DNA from: JAHOYW01 sp964515915 | Lineage (GTDB): Bacteria > Verrucomicrobiota > Lentisphaeria > Victivallales > Victivallaceae | Direction of reading: 5' to 3' | Assembly: GCA_964515915.1 (NCBI GenBank) | Contig: CAZEXM010000043.1 | Coordinates: 1 to 17,976, forward strand | DNA length: 17,976 nucleotides | The notes under the pieces: model-generated | The model's database searches: none | Told to the model about the DNA's origin: nothing | What the model saw: only the letters and a program-made list of their open reading frames with translations | Shown here: positions 6,680-14,122 of the stretch, piece by piece | How the letters are laid out: each line of letters starts with the position of its first letter | Position numbering within the stretch: the stretch's first letter is position 1 | Program-made: the position numbers and the translations under genes

Positions 6680-7900
6680 TTAACTGTTTCGGGATTTACG
6701 ATTTTGACGGCCGCGCCTTCGATTGCTTTCTTCCGAGCCGCCTCGTCTTCGAGAATATGCTTCCGGCGGCCCCAGACGCGGATAGTCGCTGACAACTTCG
6801 CGTTTAATGTTCCATTTAAGGAGTTTTTCGATTTTGGCGAGAGATTCTTTCTCTTCGCCGGAAACCAGGGATATCGCGACGCCTTCAACCCCGGCACGGC
6901 CCGTTCTGCCTATCCGGTGTATATAGTCTTTTGGAGTGTTGGGCAATTCAAAATTCACCACATGCGGCAGGTTGCTGATATCAATCCCGCGCGCCGCGAT
7001 GTCAGTGGCAACTAAAACCCGGATTTCATTGGCCTTGAAACCGGCCAGGGCGCGAGTGCGGGCGTTTTGGCTTTTGTTGGCGTGGATTGCGTCAGCGCTT
7101 ATTTTGTCGTTGTTTAATTGTCGAGCCAGTTTGTTAGCCGCATGTTTTGTCCTGGTGAATACTAAAACCTGTTTCCAGTCGCCGGAGCTGATAAGATGCG
7201 ACAGTAAGTCCCGCTTACGGGGTTTTTCGACAAAGTGGATGAGTTGTTTTACCTGGTCTGCGGCGCTTTTTTCCCCCACTGCTTCGACAACAACGGGATT
7301 ATTGAGCTGTTGATAAATGAACTTCTTAACAGCTTTGCCGGAAGTGGCGGAGAATAAGAGATTTTGTCGTTTAACCGGCAGAAATCCGATAATTTCCGTG
7401 ATATCGTGAATGAATCCCATGTCGAGCATACGGTCGGCTTCGTCAAGTACAAGTATTTCAACATGTGAAAGGTCAAGGGTTTTTCTTCCCAGGTGGTCAA
7501 GCAGGCGTCCCGGGGTCGCGACGATGATGTCAACGCCCCGTTTCAAGGATTTGATTTGCGGATTGATGGGGACTCCGCCAAAAACACAAAGTGCTTTCAA
7601 ATTCAGATTTTGTCCGTATTTTCGCACGCATTCTTCAACTTGGGCGGCGAGTTCGCGGGTTGGAACCAGTACCAGGGCGCGAACCTGGTGGTTTTGCACT
7701 TTGTGACGATTCAATAGTTGCAGCATCGGCAGAGTGAACGCGGCGGTTTTGCCGGTTCCGGTTTGAGCTTTGCCCAACAGGTCGCGGCCGGCTAGAATTG
7801 AAGGGATCGTTTTCTCTTGAATCGCTGTACTTTTCGTGTATCCCCGCGATTTTACCGCGCTCAGGAGTGCGGGCAGCAGCCCCAGCTTATCGAATGACAT
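6680..7900 (-). CDS. rhlE: ATP-dependent RNA helicase, DEAD-box RhlE type
   Basis: This enzyme unwinds or remodels structured RNA at the cost of ATP, typically in ribosome assembly or RNA decay. All DEAD-box motifs are present in order: Q motif around Gln28, motif I AQTGTGKT (45-52), Ia PTRELA (80-85), Ib TPGR (129-132), II DEAD (153-156), III SAT (184-186), IV VLVFTR (245-250), V VATDIAARGIDI (297-308) and VI HRIGRTGR (328-335). The opening SFDKLGLLPALLSAV and the short basic tail (about 384-406, rich in Arg, Ser and Gly) match the RhlE subgroup better than DeaD or SrmB. AAGGA lies about 10 nt before the ATG. The upstream gap of 358 bp is long and holds a strong stem-loop, so a structured leader and cold-responsive control are possible but not shown. 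Confidence 0.92.
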   Translation of the reverse strand: MSFDKLGLLPALLSAVKSRGYTKSTAIQEKTIPSILAGRDLLGKAQTGTGKTAAFTLPMLQLLNRHKVQNHQVRALVLVPTRELAAQVEECVRKYGQNLNLKALCVFGGVPINPQIKSLKRGVDIIVATPGRLLDHLGRKTLDLSHVEILVLDEADRMLDMGFIHDITEIIGFLPVKRQNLLFSATSGKAVKKFIYQQLNNPVVVEAVGEKSAADQVKQLIHFVEKPRKRDLLSHLISSGDWKQVLVFTRTKHAANKLARQLNNDKISADAIHANKSQNARTRALAGFKANEIRVLVATDIAARGIDISNLPHVVNFELPNTPKDYIHRIGRTGRAGVEGVAISLVSGEEKESLAKIEKLLKWNIKREVVSDYPRLGPPEAYSRRRGGSEESNRRRGRQNRKSRNS

Positions 7901-8068
7901 ATATCAAAATCCTTATTATTATCATCATCGAGACGTCAATCTCAAAAAAATTGGTTAAAAGTGTTGTAGCCAGTTAATATAGACAGTTAAAGCGGAATAG
8001 CAAAAAATACTTTGCCGATGTGCCGATATAGCATGAAAAATATTAAAATATGAGCCCCTTTTTAAAAT

Positions 8069-8149
8069 AAAGGCTTGATTATGGATTGTTTTTTTGAGCT
8101 TGGCTGTTGCCTTGTTTCAGCTCAAAAGAGCATGGAAGCCTTTTTTTTT
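8069..8149 (+). other. nested stem-loop ending in a T run: possible small RNA or orphan terminator
   Basis: The outer arms AAAGGCTT (8069-8076) and AAGCCTTT (8136-8143) enclose inner arms TTTTGAGCT (8092-8100) and AGCTCAAAA (8119-8127), and the 3' side runs into nine T residues (8141-8149). The 18-base inner loop contains a further GGC-TGTT-GCC. On the plus strand this has the form of an intrinsic terminator, but no plus-strand gene lies before it: the region to the left is the start of the divergent helicase gene. It could end a small plus-strand RNA, or on the minus strand form part of the helicase leader. The rest of the 7901-8258 gap holds AT-rich sequence and the promoter listed separately. 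Confidence 0.45.
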
Positions 8150-8181
8150 GTAAATTTTATTAAAAAATCACACTTTTTGTA

Positions 8182-8210
8182 TTGACAAAAGCGGGAATAA
8201 TAAATATAAT
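8182..8210 (+). promoter_or_regulatory. perfect-consensus sigma-70 promoter of the zinc-ribbon gene
   Basis: TTGACA (8182-8187) and TATAAT (8205-8210) are both exact consensus hexamers with the optimal 17-bp spacer. The predicted start is near 8217, giving a leader of about 42 nt. AGAGGA (8244-8249) lies 9 nt before the ATG at 8259. The promoter sits just after the T run of the 8069-8149 hairpin, which would insulate it from upstream transcription. This suggests a strongly and constitutively expressed small gene. Confidence 0.85.
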
Positions 8211-8258
8211 ACAGCAAAGTAACAAAGAAACAATCATTCGGCAAGAGGAATTCAGAGA

Positions 8259-8456
8259 ATGGGAACAATCTGTCCATATTGTAATCTTGAAGTGAATGAA
8301 ACCGAAATTGAGCTCGAAGATGGCTGCTGTCCGGAATGCGGTTCCGTGATTACGGTGTCTTTGTCATTTGAGGATGATGACGGCCCCGCCGTATTCGAAG
8401 AAGATGATGATTACCCCGCCGATATGGGTTATGATGATATTGATGACGATAATTAG
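8259..8456 (+). CDS. small acidic zinc-ribbon protein, function unknown
   Basis: The 65-residue product begins with a zinc-ribbon-like knuckle pair: Cys5-x2-Cys8 and Cys24-x2-Cys27, with an additional Cys23. Residues 38-65 are extremely acidic, with 15 Asp/Glu out of 28, ending IDDDN. No enzymatic motif is visible and the protein is predicted to be cytoplasmic. The acidic tail suggests contact with a basic partner such as a ribosomal protein, RNA polymerase subunit or other nucleic-acid-binding protein, but that is inference. The reading frame is supported by an exact-consensus promoter, an AGAGGA ribosome binding site and a terminator immediately downstream, so this is a complete single-gene unit. 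I do not recognise a named family. Confidence 0.8.
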   Translation: MGTICPYCNLEVNETEIELEDGCCPECGSVITVSLSFEDDDGPAVFEEDDDYPADMGYDDIDDDN

Positions 8457-8462
8457 CGACAT

Positions 8463-8498
8463 AAAAAAAAGCTCCCGTTAATGAGGAGTTTTTTTTTC
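8463..8498. terminator. bidirectional intrinsic terminator
   Basis: Eight A residues and CTCC (8463-8475) pair with GGAG and eight T residues (8485-8497) around the loop CGTTAATGA. Read in either direction the stem is followed by a U run. It lies 6 bp after the zinc-ribbon stop on the plus strand and directly abuts the thioesterase stop on the minus strand. It would therefore end both the small gene and the long ribosomal operon coming from the right. Confidence 0.85.
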
Positions 8499-8900
8499 TT
8501 ACTTGCTGTAGGTCCTGCAGGCGTCAATCAGGAAAGACGGAACCCGAATCAACTTTTTATCAGCACCGACGCAGGCCAGAACAACATATCCTTCAACCAG
8601 GAGCTTATCATCACGCCATACTTCTGTGGCAATTGTCAGGCGGACGCCGCGAGCTTCCTTGAAATAAGAACGGAAAGTAAGCAAGTCATCATAAGTCGCG
8701 GAAGCGCGATATTTGCAGACAGCTTCAGCTACCGGCAGAAAATAACCGCGCTGTTCCAGTTCGTTGTACGGCGAACCCGCGTCCCGGAGCATTTCGGTGC
8801 GGCTGCGTTCAAAATAAACCAGGTAATTGGCGTAATAAACAACATCCATTTGATCAGTGTCGGCATAAGGTACGCGGTAAGTCATTTCATGGGCACTCAT
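8499..8900 (-). CDS. acyl-CoA thioesterase, YbgC/4HBT hotdog family
   Basis: The 133-residue single-domain hotdog protein would hydrolyse an acyl-CoA thioester in the cytoplasm. The family signature lies at 13-36: ADTDQMDVVYYANYLVYFE, with Asp16 in the position of the catalytic aspartate of 4-hydroxybenzoyl-CoA thioesterases and the usual VVYxANYL helix start. The histidine common in YbgC proteins after VVY is a tyrosine here. In proteobacteria ybgC heads the tol-pal cluster; here it is the last gene of the ribosomal-secY-cmk operon. Its ATG lies inside the end of cmk with a 14-bp overlap, preceded by GGGAGAG, which points to translational coupling. An in-frame ATG five codons later is possible but less well placed. 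The substrate cannot be deduced. Confidence 0.82.
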   Translation of the reverse strand: MSAHEMTYRVPYADTDQMDVVYYANYLVYFERSRTEMLRDAGSPYNELEQRGYFLPVAEAVCKYRASATYDDLLTFRSYFKEARGVRLTIATEVWRDDKLLVEGYVVLACVGADKKLIRVPSFLIDACRTYSK

Positions 8901-9570
8901 TATTCACTCTCCCGGCTAAATAATTGACTGTTTCGTCAATAGTCATTTTTGTGGTATCAACAATTTCAGCATCCGCGGCGGGTTTTAAAGGAGCAATCGC
9001 CCGGCTTGAATCAATCCTGTCCCGTTCGGCAATGTCGCGGGCCACGGATTTCAAAGTCGAGCCGGCAAAAGTCTCGCCGGCCTGGGCAAGTCGGCGGCGG
9101 GCGCGTTCCTCCGGGGTGGCGCTGAGAAAGAATTTAAATTCGGCGTCAGGGAAAATCACGGTTCCGATGTCCCGTCCCTCCATAACGATTAAACCATGTT
9201 CAGCACAATCACGCTGCAGCTTCTTGAGCCGGTCACGCACCGTGGATAAAGCCGCGACCCGGCTGACAAAAGCGGCGACTTCGGGAGAACGCAGCCTGGA
9301 ACCGGGCAAAGAGCCGTTTACTTGTAATTCGTAATCGCCGGCAGGAGTTTTAATATAGGCTAATTTCAGAGTATCCAGAAGCGGAGCGAAAGTTTCATTT
9401 GTACATTCCGTTTCAAGGTCAATACCGGAATCAAGGGCGTACATGGTTATCGCGCGGTACATGTTTCCGGTATTGATATACGGGATGTGCAGTTTGGCGG
9501 CTAAGCGGGCGGCAATTGTACTCTTGCCGGAAGCCGCCGGGCCGTCAATGGCAATAATCTGCTGCGACAT
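8887..9570 (-). CDS. cmk: cytidylate kinase
   Basis: Cmk phosphorylates CMP and dCMP to the diphosphates with ATP, recycling nucleotides for RNA, DNA and CDP-lipid synthesis. With the start at 9570 the protein is 227 residues, normal for the family. It has the P-loop GPAASGKST (10-18), NTGNMYRA (33-40; the family usually has DTGAMYRA), GRDIGTVIFPDA (132-143) and the lid/substrate arginines in RDRIDSSR (183-190), followed by IAPLKPA. The ATG at 9570 follows GAGGAG closely; an in-frame ATG at 9609 would add 13 residues before the conserved beta strand and is rejected. It lies 77 bp after secY, where adk is common in other bacteria. Confidence 0.93.
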   Translation of the reverse strand: MSQQIIAIDGPAASGKSTIAARLAAKLHIPYINTGNMYRAITMYALDSGIDLETECTNETFAPLLDTLKLAYIKTPAGDYELQVNGSLPGSRLRSPEVAAFVSRVAALSTVRDRLKKLQRDCAEHGLIVMEGRDIGTVIFPDAEFKFFLSATPEERARRRLAQAGETFAGSTLKSVARDIAERDRIDSSRAIAPLKPAADAEIVDTTKMTIDETVNYLAGRVNNECP

Positions 9571-9647
9571 AGCCTCTCCTCTGGTAAAACAAAACGAATT
9601 CGGACTCATCGTAAAAGTAAAAAATAAAAAAGCACTTGTGATTTACA

Positions 9648-11021
9648 TTATTTCCCGCTGCGGCTGCGGATACGGCCGCGTTTCAGGAAACCTTCATAGT
9701 TACGCATCGTCAAGTGGGATTCCAGCTGGCTGAGCGTATCTAAAACTACTCCAACCATAATCAATAAACTTGTGCCGCCGAAAAACGACGCGACCATGAA
9801 CGGTATTCGCAAACTGACGTATAACATCATCGGAAAGATAGCCAGCAGAGTCAGGAAAATAGAACCGGCAAAAGTTATTTTGGTCATCGTTGTGTCAAGG
9901 AAATGAGCGGTCGGTTCTCCCGGACGTATTCCCGGTATATAAGCGCCCTGCTGTTTAAGGTTGTCGGAAATCTGCAGCGGATTGAACTGATTAGCCACCC
10001 AGAAGTAGGAAAAAGCTAATATGAGGGATGAGTAAGTGATAATATAACCGGTGGAGCCGTGCCGGATGAATTGAGCCGCCATTGTCCAGTTGAGCATACG
10101 GAACAGGGTTGACGGAATCATAATGATAGCTCCGGCAAAAATGATCGGCATAACACCGGCAAAGTTTACTTTTAAAGGCATATAAGTACTGCCGTCCTGA
10201 ACCTGGCCGCCAATTGTTTTGCGAACCATCTGGATCGGCACCCGGCGGTAGCCCTGGGTCAGTAAGATCGTCGCCGCGGTAACCGCCGCGAAAATACATA
10301 GTAAAATAAGCAGATGAATCGGGGTGAATGTCGTTCCGGCGGCAGTTGAACCGCGTCTCGCCATTTCCCAGAGTTGAATGCAGGCGCGCGGCATACGGGC
10401 GATAATATTAATCGCAATGATTATTGACGCGCCGTTGCCGATACCACGCTCGGTAACCTGTTCTCCCAGCCACATGAAAACCATGGTGCAGGCGGTTAAA
10501 ACAAGAACTGTCATGAAAACAAATACCGAAGGATCCATATTCATAACAATTAATGATTGGCCATTCGCCAGGGCCGGCAGGCCTACTTTGCCTGGATTGA
10601 GCATCGCCATAGCGGCGACAGTACCCTGAAGCAGGCATACCAGCACCGTGAGATAACGAGTATATTGATTGATTTTCTGCCGTCCGGAATCGCCCTCCCT
10701 GGACATTTTCTCAAGGGAAGGAATTACCGGAGTGAGAAGCTGCATTACAATGGAAGACGTGATATAGGGCATAATACCCAGAGTCGCAAGCGCGAATTTC
10801 AGCAGGGCGCCGCCGCTGAAGAGGTCAACCATACCCAACAGGCCGCCTGACGAAGCGGCTCCACTGAAATTCACCTTAAAATACTCCCCCAACGCCACAG
10901 GGTCAATTCCCGGACACGGAATGTTGGCCGCTACCCTTATCAAAATGATAATACCGCCGGTAAAAAGTAAACGATTACGCAACTCTTTGATTTTCAATGT
11001 GTTCCAAAATGCAGCAAACAT
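9648..11021 (-). CDS. secY: preprotein translocase subunit SecY
   Basis: SecY is the channel of the Sec translocon in the inner membrane, through which unfolded exported proteins and membrane segments pass. The roughly 457-residue sequence shows the expected series of ten hydrophobic segments. Family blocks include LGIMPYITSSIVMQL early on, the cytoplasmic loop SLEKMSREGDSGRQKINQYT, TERGIGNGASIIIAINI, PLKVNFAGVMPIIFAGAI, NPLQISDNLKQQGAYIPGIR and a C-terminal QLESHLTMRNYEGFLKRGR. I chose the ATG at 11021; a TTG two codons earlier has no spacing for a ribosome binding site. It follows rplO after 23 bp, the standard spc-operon position. The exported proteins in this window (the C39-type peptidase and the two coiled-coil proteins) would be its clients. 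Confidence 0.96.
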   Translation of the reverse strand: MFAAFWNTLKIKELRNRLLFTGGIIILIRVAANIPCPGIDPVALGEYFKVNFSGAASSGGLLGMVDLFSGGALLKFALATLGIMPYITSSIVMQLLTPVIPSLEKMSREGDSGRQKINQYTRYLTVLVCLLQGTVAAMAMLNPGKVGLPALANGQSLIVMNMDPSVFVFMTVLVLTACTMVFMWLGEQVTERGIGNGASIIIAINIIARMPRACIQLWEMARRGSTAAGTTFTPIHLLILLCIFAAVTAATILLTQGYRRVPIQMVRKTIGGQVQDGSTYMPLKVNFAGVMPIIFAGAIIMIPSTLFRMLNWTMAAQFIRHGSTGYIITYSSLILAFSYFWVANQFNPLQISDNLKQQGAYIPGIRPGEPTAHFLDTTMTKITFAGSIFLTLLAIFPMMLYVSLRIPFMVASFFGGTSLLIMVGVVLDTLSQLESHLTMRNYEGFLKRGRIRSRSGK

Positions 11022-11044
11022 GAACAACTCGCTAAGTTAATAGT

Positions 11045-11488
11045 TTATATAATTTCACACTTTCCGCCGGCGGCTTCAATAGCGGCCCGGGCAGCTTTTG
11101 AAAACTTCTCAGCTTTCACCGTAAATGCTTTAGTAACTTCGCCGTTGCCAAGTATTTTTAAGGCATAATCATGTTTGCCGATGAGCCCTTTGGCGTGTAA
11201 CGCTTCCGCGTCAATAAGATCCTCCGCGTTGAAATTCGCTTCGAGTTTGCTCAGGTTGACCGTGTGGAAAACCACCCGGTTCTGGCTTTTGAAACCACGT
11301 TTCGGCAAACGCCGGAACAAAGGAATCTGGCCACCCTCAAAGTAAGGCCTGATTTTGGCGCCGGAACGACTGTGTTGTCCGTTTTCCCCACGTCCGCAAG
11401 TACCGCCTGTACCGGAACCATCGCCGCGGCCGACGCGTCTTTTACGGTGTTTGGAACCGGGAGCAACTTCTAAACTATGTAATTTCAT
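11045..11488 (-). CDS. rplO: 50S ribosomal protein L15
   Basis: L15 is an extended 23S rRNA-binding protein of the large subunit, added during late assembly. The 147-residue sequence starts with LHSLEVAPGSKHRKRRVGRG and the glycine-rich RNA-threading segment (about 18-45), followed by FEGGQIPLFRRLPKRGF (50-66), all diagnostic. The C-terminal globular part carries GEVTKAFTVKAEKFSKAA. AGGA precedes the ATG. It starts only 17 bp after rpsE ends, leaving no room for rpmD (L30), which usually lies between them. Confidence 0.96.
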   Translation of the reverse strand: MKLHSLEVAPGSKHRKRRVGRGDGSGTGGTCGRGENGQHSRSGAKIRPYFEGGQIPLFRRLPKRGFKSQNRVVFHTVNLSKLEANFNAEDLIDAEALHAKGLIGKHDYALKILGNGEVTKAFTVKAEKFSKAARAAIEAAGGKCEII

Positions 11489-11505
11489 AATGTTAAATTC
11501 CTGAT

Positions 11506-12006
11506 TTAAAGAGATTGAAGGCCGCGTTTAGCGAGCACGTCTTTCTTGGAGGAAAGATTTTCAATTGCCTTGAAAGTAGCTTTGGCGACGTTCAGGGAAT
11601 TGTTGGCGCCCAGTGATTTCGCGAGAATATCCTTGACTCCGGCGAGTTCGAGAATCGCACGGATAGTTCCACCGGCAATCAAACCAGTACCGGCAGAAGC
11701 CGGTTTCAACAGAATTTGAGCTCCGCTGAATTTGCTTTGAATGGTATGGGGAAGAGTATTGCCGTGCATTGGAACTTTTACTAAAGCTTTCTTCGCGATT
11801 TCGCTGCCTTTGCGGATTGCGTCGGCAACTTCATTTGCTTTGCCGTAACCGTAACCGACACTGCCTTTGCGGTTGCCGACCACGACTAAAGCGCCGAAAC
11901 TGAAGTTCCTGCCGCCTTTAACCACTTTTGAACAGCGGTTGATACTGATGACGTTTTCGTCAAATTCGCTGGGGGCTTCTTCCCTGATTTTATTTTTTCT
12001 AGCCAT
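11506..12006 (-). CDS. rpsE: 30S ribosomal protein S5
   Basis: S5 binds 16S rRNA at the back of the 30S subunit and contributes to decoding accuracy and the mRNA entry-site helicase activity. The 166-residue product has the N-terminal double-stranded-RNA-binding-like domain with VVKGGRNFSFGALVVVG (28-44) and GYGYGKANEV (51-60). The C-terminal domain has PASAGTGLIAGG (102-113) and ILAKSLGANN (127-136). AGGAG precedes the ATG. It sits 9 bp downstream of rplR, in standard order. Confidence 0.96.
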   Translation of the reverse strand: MARKNKIREEAPSEFDENVISINRCSKVVKGGRNFSFGALVVVGNRKGSVGYGYGKANEVADAIRKGSEIAKKALVKVPMHGNTLPHTIQSKFSGAQILLKPASAGTGLIAGGTIRAILELAGVKDILAKSLGANNSLNVAKATFKAIENLSSKKDVLAKRGLQSL

Positions 12007-12015
12007 AATCTGCTC

Positions 12016-12381
12016 CTAAAACTTAAGTCCGTTTTCTCTGGCGGCTTCAGCAATTGCCTTGACCCGTCCGTGATATGCGAAGCCGGAACGGTCAAACACG
12101 ACTTCAGAGATTTTAACCGTCTTTGCCTTCTCCGCCGCCAGTTTGCCCAGCAGCGCGGCACCTTCCATATTAGCCCGGGCATTCTGCTCTTTAAACGACT
12201 TGTCCAGTGTGGAAGTCGTTACGAGCGTTACGCCCTGCTCATCGTCAATAAATTGACAATATATATTGTTCGCGGTGATACTGACGCAAAACCTCGGGCA
12301 GGCGGCAGTCCCGGCGACTTTTTTACGAATTCGTAAATGCCGGCGCAAACGTTTTTGTTGTTTGGTTTTATAAATAGCCAT
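12016..12381 (-). CDS. rplR: 50S ribosomal protein L18
   Basis: L18 binds 5S rRNA and, together with L5, attaches it to the central protuberance of the large subunit. The 121-residue product has the basic N-terminal tail (KTKQQKRLRRHLRIRKKV, about 5-22), the strand-turn PRFCVSITANNIYCQFIDD and the C-terminal VVFDRSGFAYHGRVKAIAEA, which is the family's most conserved block. GGAG precedes the ATG. Spacing is 14 bp from rplF and 9 bp to rpsE. Confidence 0.95.
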   Translation of the reverse strand: MAIYKTKQQKRLRRHLRIRKKVAGTAACPRFCVSITANNIYCQFIDDEQGVTLVTTSTLDKSFKEQNARANMEGAALLGKLAAEKAKTVKISEVVFDRSGFAYHGRVKAIAEAARENGLKF

Positions 12382-12395
12382 AACCAGTTACTCCA

Positions 12396-12926
12396 TTAAC
12401 CAACGGTTTTACCTTCTTTCAGCACTATATGCTCATCGACATAACGAATGCCCTTGCCCTTGTAAGGCTCAGGTTTCCGGTAACGGCGGATAGTAGCTGC
12501 CGCTTCGCCGACTTGCTGCTTGTCAGCACCTGTGATGCTGATGTTGTTGCCTTCAACACTAACCTGGATACCATCCGGGATCCGGTAATTAACCGGATGC
12601 GAGAATCCGAGACTCAAATTAAGAACCTTGCCTTTCACCTGGGCGCGGTAACCGACACCGACAATCGACAACTCTTTTTTGAAGCCTTCAGTAACGCCGA
12701 TAACCATATTATTGATCAGGCTGCGGGCCAGGCCCTGCATGGCGCCGGACTCACGGGTATCGTCAAGGCGATTGACAATTACCTGCGAATCCTGTACTTC
12801 AACAGTAACTTTCGGGGGAATGGCTATGGACAGTTTTGCCTTGCCTTCGACCGAAACATTGTTATCACCGACCGCGACTTTCACGCCGCTTGGAATAACA
12901 ACTGGTTTTTTACCTATACGAGACAT
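12396..12926 (-). CDS. rplF: 50S ribosomal protein L6
   Basis: L6 sits near the base of the L7/L12 stalk and binds the sarcin-ricin region of 23S rRNA, helping factor-dependent GTP hydrolysis. The 176-residue protein has the two duplicated alpha/beta domains: the first opens SRIGKKPVVIPSGV, and the second carries VGVGYRAQVKG (89-99) and ends with the L6 signature PEPYKGKGIRYVDE (152-165). AAGGA precedes the ATG by about 10 nt. Standard spc order, following rpsH after 25 bp. Confidence 0.96.
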   Translation of the reverse strand: MSRIGKKPVVIPSGVKVAVGDNNVSVEGKAKLSIAIPPKVTVEVQDSQVIVNRLDDTRESGAMQGLARSLINNMVIGVTEGFKKELSIVGVGYRAQVKGKVLNLSLGFSHPVNYRIPDGIQVSVEGNNISITGADKQQVGEAAATIRRYRKPEPYKGKGIRYVDEHIVLKEGKTVG

Positions 12927-12951
12927 AATAATTTATCCTTTCGCTTTGAAA

Positions 12952-13347
12952 TTACCACACGAAACACAAAATTTCGCCGCCGACATTGTTTTCCACGGCG
13001 GTACGGTTGCTGATAACTCCATCGGGAGTTGAAAGAATAACCGTACCGAGGCCGTTGCGGACTTTAGGAATATCACCGCTTCCGCAATAAACACGACATG
13101 AAGGTTTACTTACCCGTTTGATGCCTTCGATAACCGGTTTTTCCCTGTAGTATTTCAATTTGATGCTTAATGTTTCTTTCGGTCCGTCTTTCGCGACGGA
13201 ATAATCAAGAATGTAACCTTCACTTTTAAGTACTTCAGCAATTGCGCTTTTCATTTTTGAACCGGGCATAAGCGCCTCGTTCAAAGCCGCGCTGCCGGCA
13301 TTGCGGATGCGGGTCAACATATCAGAAATAGGATCTTGTAAACTCAT
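12952..13347 (-). CDS. rpsH: 30S ribosomal protein S8
   Basis: S8 is a primary 16S rRNA-binding protein essential for assembly of the central domain; in enterobacteria it also represses its own operon. The 131-residue product starts QDPISDMLTRIRNAG, typical of the family, and ends with the conserved EVGGEILC-like block, here VGGEILCFVW. A strong GTAAGGAGG ribosome binding site precedes the ATG. I did not find an obvious S8-binding mimic within the operon, but I could not fold the transcript. Confidence 0.95.
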   Translation of the reverse strand: MSLQDPISDMLTRIRNAGSAALNEALMPGSKMKSAIAEVLKSEGYILDYSVAKDGPKETLSIKLKYYREKPVIEGIKRVSKPSCRVYCGSGDIPKVRNGLGTVILSTPDGVISNRTAVENNVGGEILCFVW

Positions 13348-13356
13348 TGTGCCTCC

Positions 13357-13542
13357 TTACCAGCTTGCTTTAGTTACGCCGGGGATTTTCCCGCCGGCGG
13401 CTAATTCCCTGAAACAAATACGACAGAGCTGAAATTTGCGAATATAAGCTCTCGGCCTGCCGCATGCGCGGCAACGATTGTAATTGCGGACTTTGAATTT
13501 GCTTCCGCGTTCACATTTTACCCTTAGACTTGTTTTAGCCAT
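13357..13542 (-). CDS. rpsN: 30S ribosomal protein S14, zinc-binding short form
   Basis: S14 binds the 3' domain of 16S rRNA in the 30S head. At 61 residues this is the short, zinc-binding (type Z) form, with Cys24-x2-Cys27 and Cys40-x2-Cys43 forming the metal site. The longer form of about 101 residues lacks these cysteines. The C-terminus IPGVTKASW is characteristic. AAGGAG precedes the ATG. It lies between rplE and rpsH in the usual order. A zinc-independent paralogue elsewhere in the genome cannot be excluded. Confidence 0.96.
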   Translation of the reverse strand: MAKTSLRVKCERGSKFKVRNYNRCRACGRPRAYIRKFQLCRICFRELAAGGKIPGVTKASW

Positions 13543-13558
13543 GATTTGAGCTCCTTAA

Positions 13559-14095
13559 TTATTCCGCGAACGGCATTTCCATTAATTTTAATAATTCCCG
13601 TCCGGCCTCGTCAGAAGCGGCGGAAGTTACGAAAGTAAGGTTCATGCCCAGGGGATATTTTAATTTATCCTGGTCAATTTCAGTGAAAACCGAAATATCC
13701 TGGATGCCGACATTATAATTGCCGGAACCATCAAAACCTTTAGCGGAAATACCCCGGAAGTCTCTCACCCGCGGAAACGCGTTGTGAACCAGCCGATCGA
13801 GGAATTCGAACATTCTTTTGCCGCGCAAAGTTACCATAACTCCGTTCTGCTGGCCAACACGAAGTTTAAAGTTGGCGACGTTTTTGCGCGCTTTAGTTAT
13901 AACCGGACGCTGGCCAGTGATAAGGCCGATTTGCTTTTGCGCCTCTGAAAAAGTGTCGCGGTCGGCATCGGAAGAAATCCCGGTGCTGACAACAATCTTT
14001 TTCAAGCCGGGAATCTGCATAACATTCTTCAACCCGAGCCCGGCCTGCAAAGCCGGCCTTATTTCTTCTTTATATTTTTTCTGCATATCAGGCAT
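13559..14095 (-). CDS. rplE: 50S ribosomal protein L5
   Basis: L5 binds 5S rRNA and contacts the P-site tRNA and the small subunit through bridge B1b. The 178-residue product has the family blocks GQRPVITKARKNVANFKLR (61-79), GVMVTLRGKRMFEFLDRLV (85-103), PRVRDFRGIS (108-117) and NYNVGIQDISVFTEI (126-140). AAGGAG lies 9 nt before the first ATG at 14095, which is preferred over the ATG three codons later. It follows rplX after 27 bp. Confidence 0.96.
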   Translation of the reverse strand: MPDMQKKYKEEIRPALQAGLGLKNVMQIPGLKKIVVSTGISSDADRDTFSEAQKQIGLITGQRPVITKARKNVANFKLRVGQQNGVMVTLRGKRMFEFLDRLVHNAFPRVRDFRGISAKGFDGSGNYNVGIQDISVFTEIDQDKLKYPLGMNLTFVTSAASDEAGRELLKLMEMPFAE

Positions 14096-14122
14096 AGTAT
14101 ATAACTCCTTAAAGTCAGGTCC

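Noticed and set aside
8481..8927. 148-residue plus-strand frame over the thioesterase
   Set aside because: It is antisense to a gene with clear hotdog-family motifs and starts inside the bidirectional terminator.
9571..9647. Terminator between secY and cmk
   Set aside because: The minus strand has a T-rich run but no stable preceding stem, so the genes are treated as one operon.
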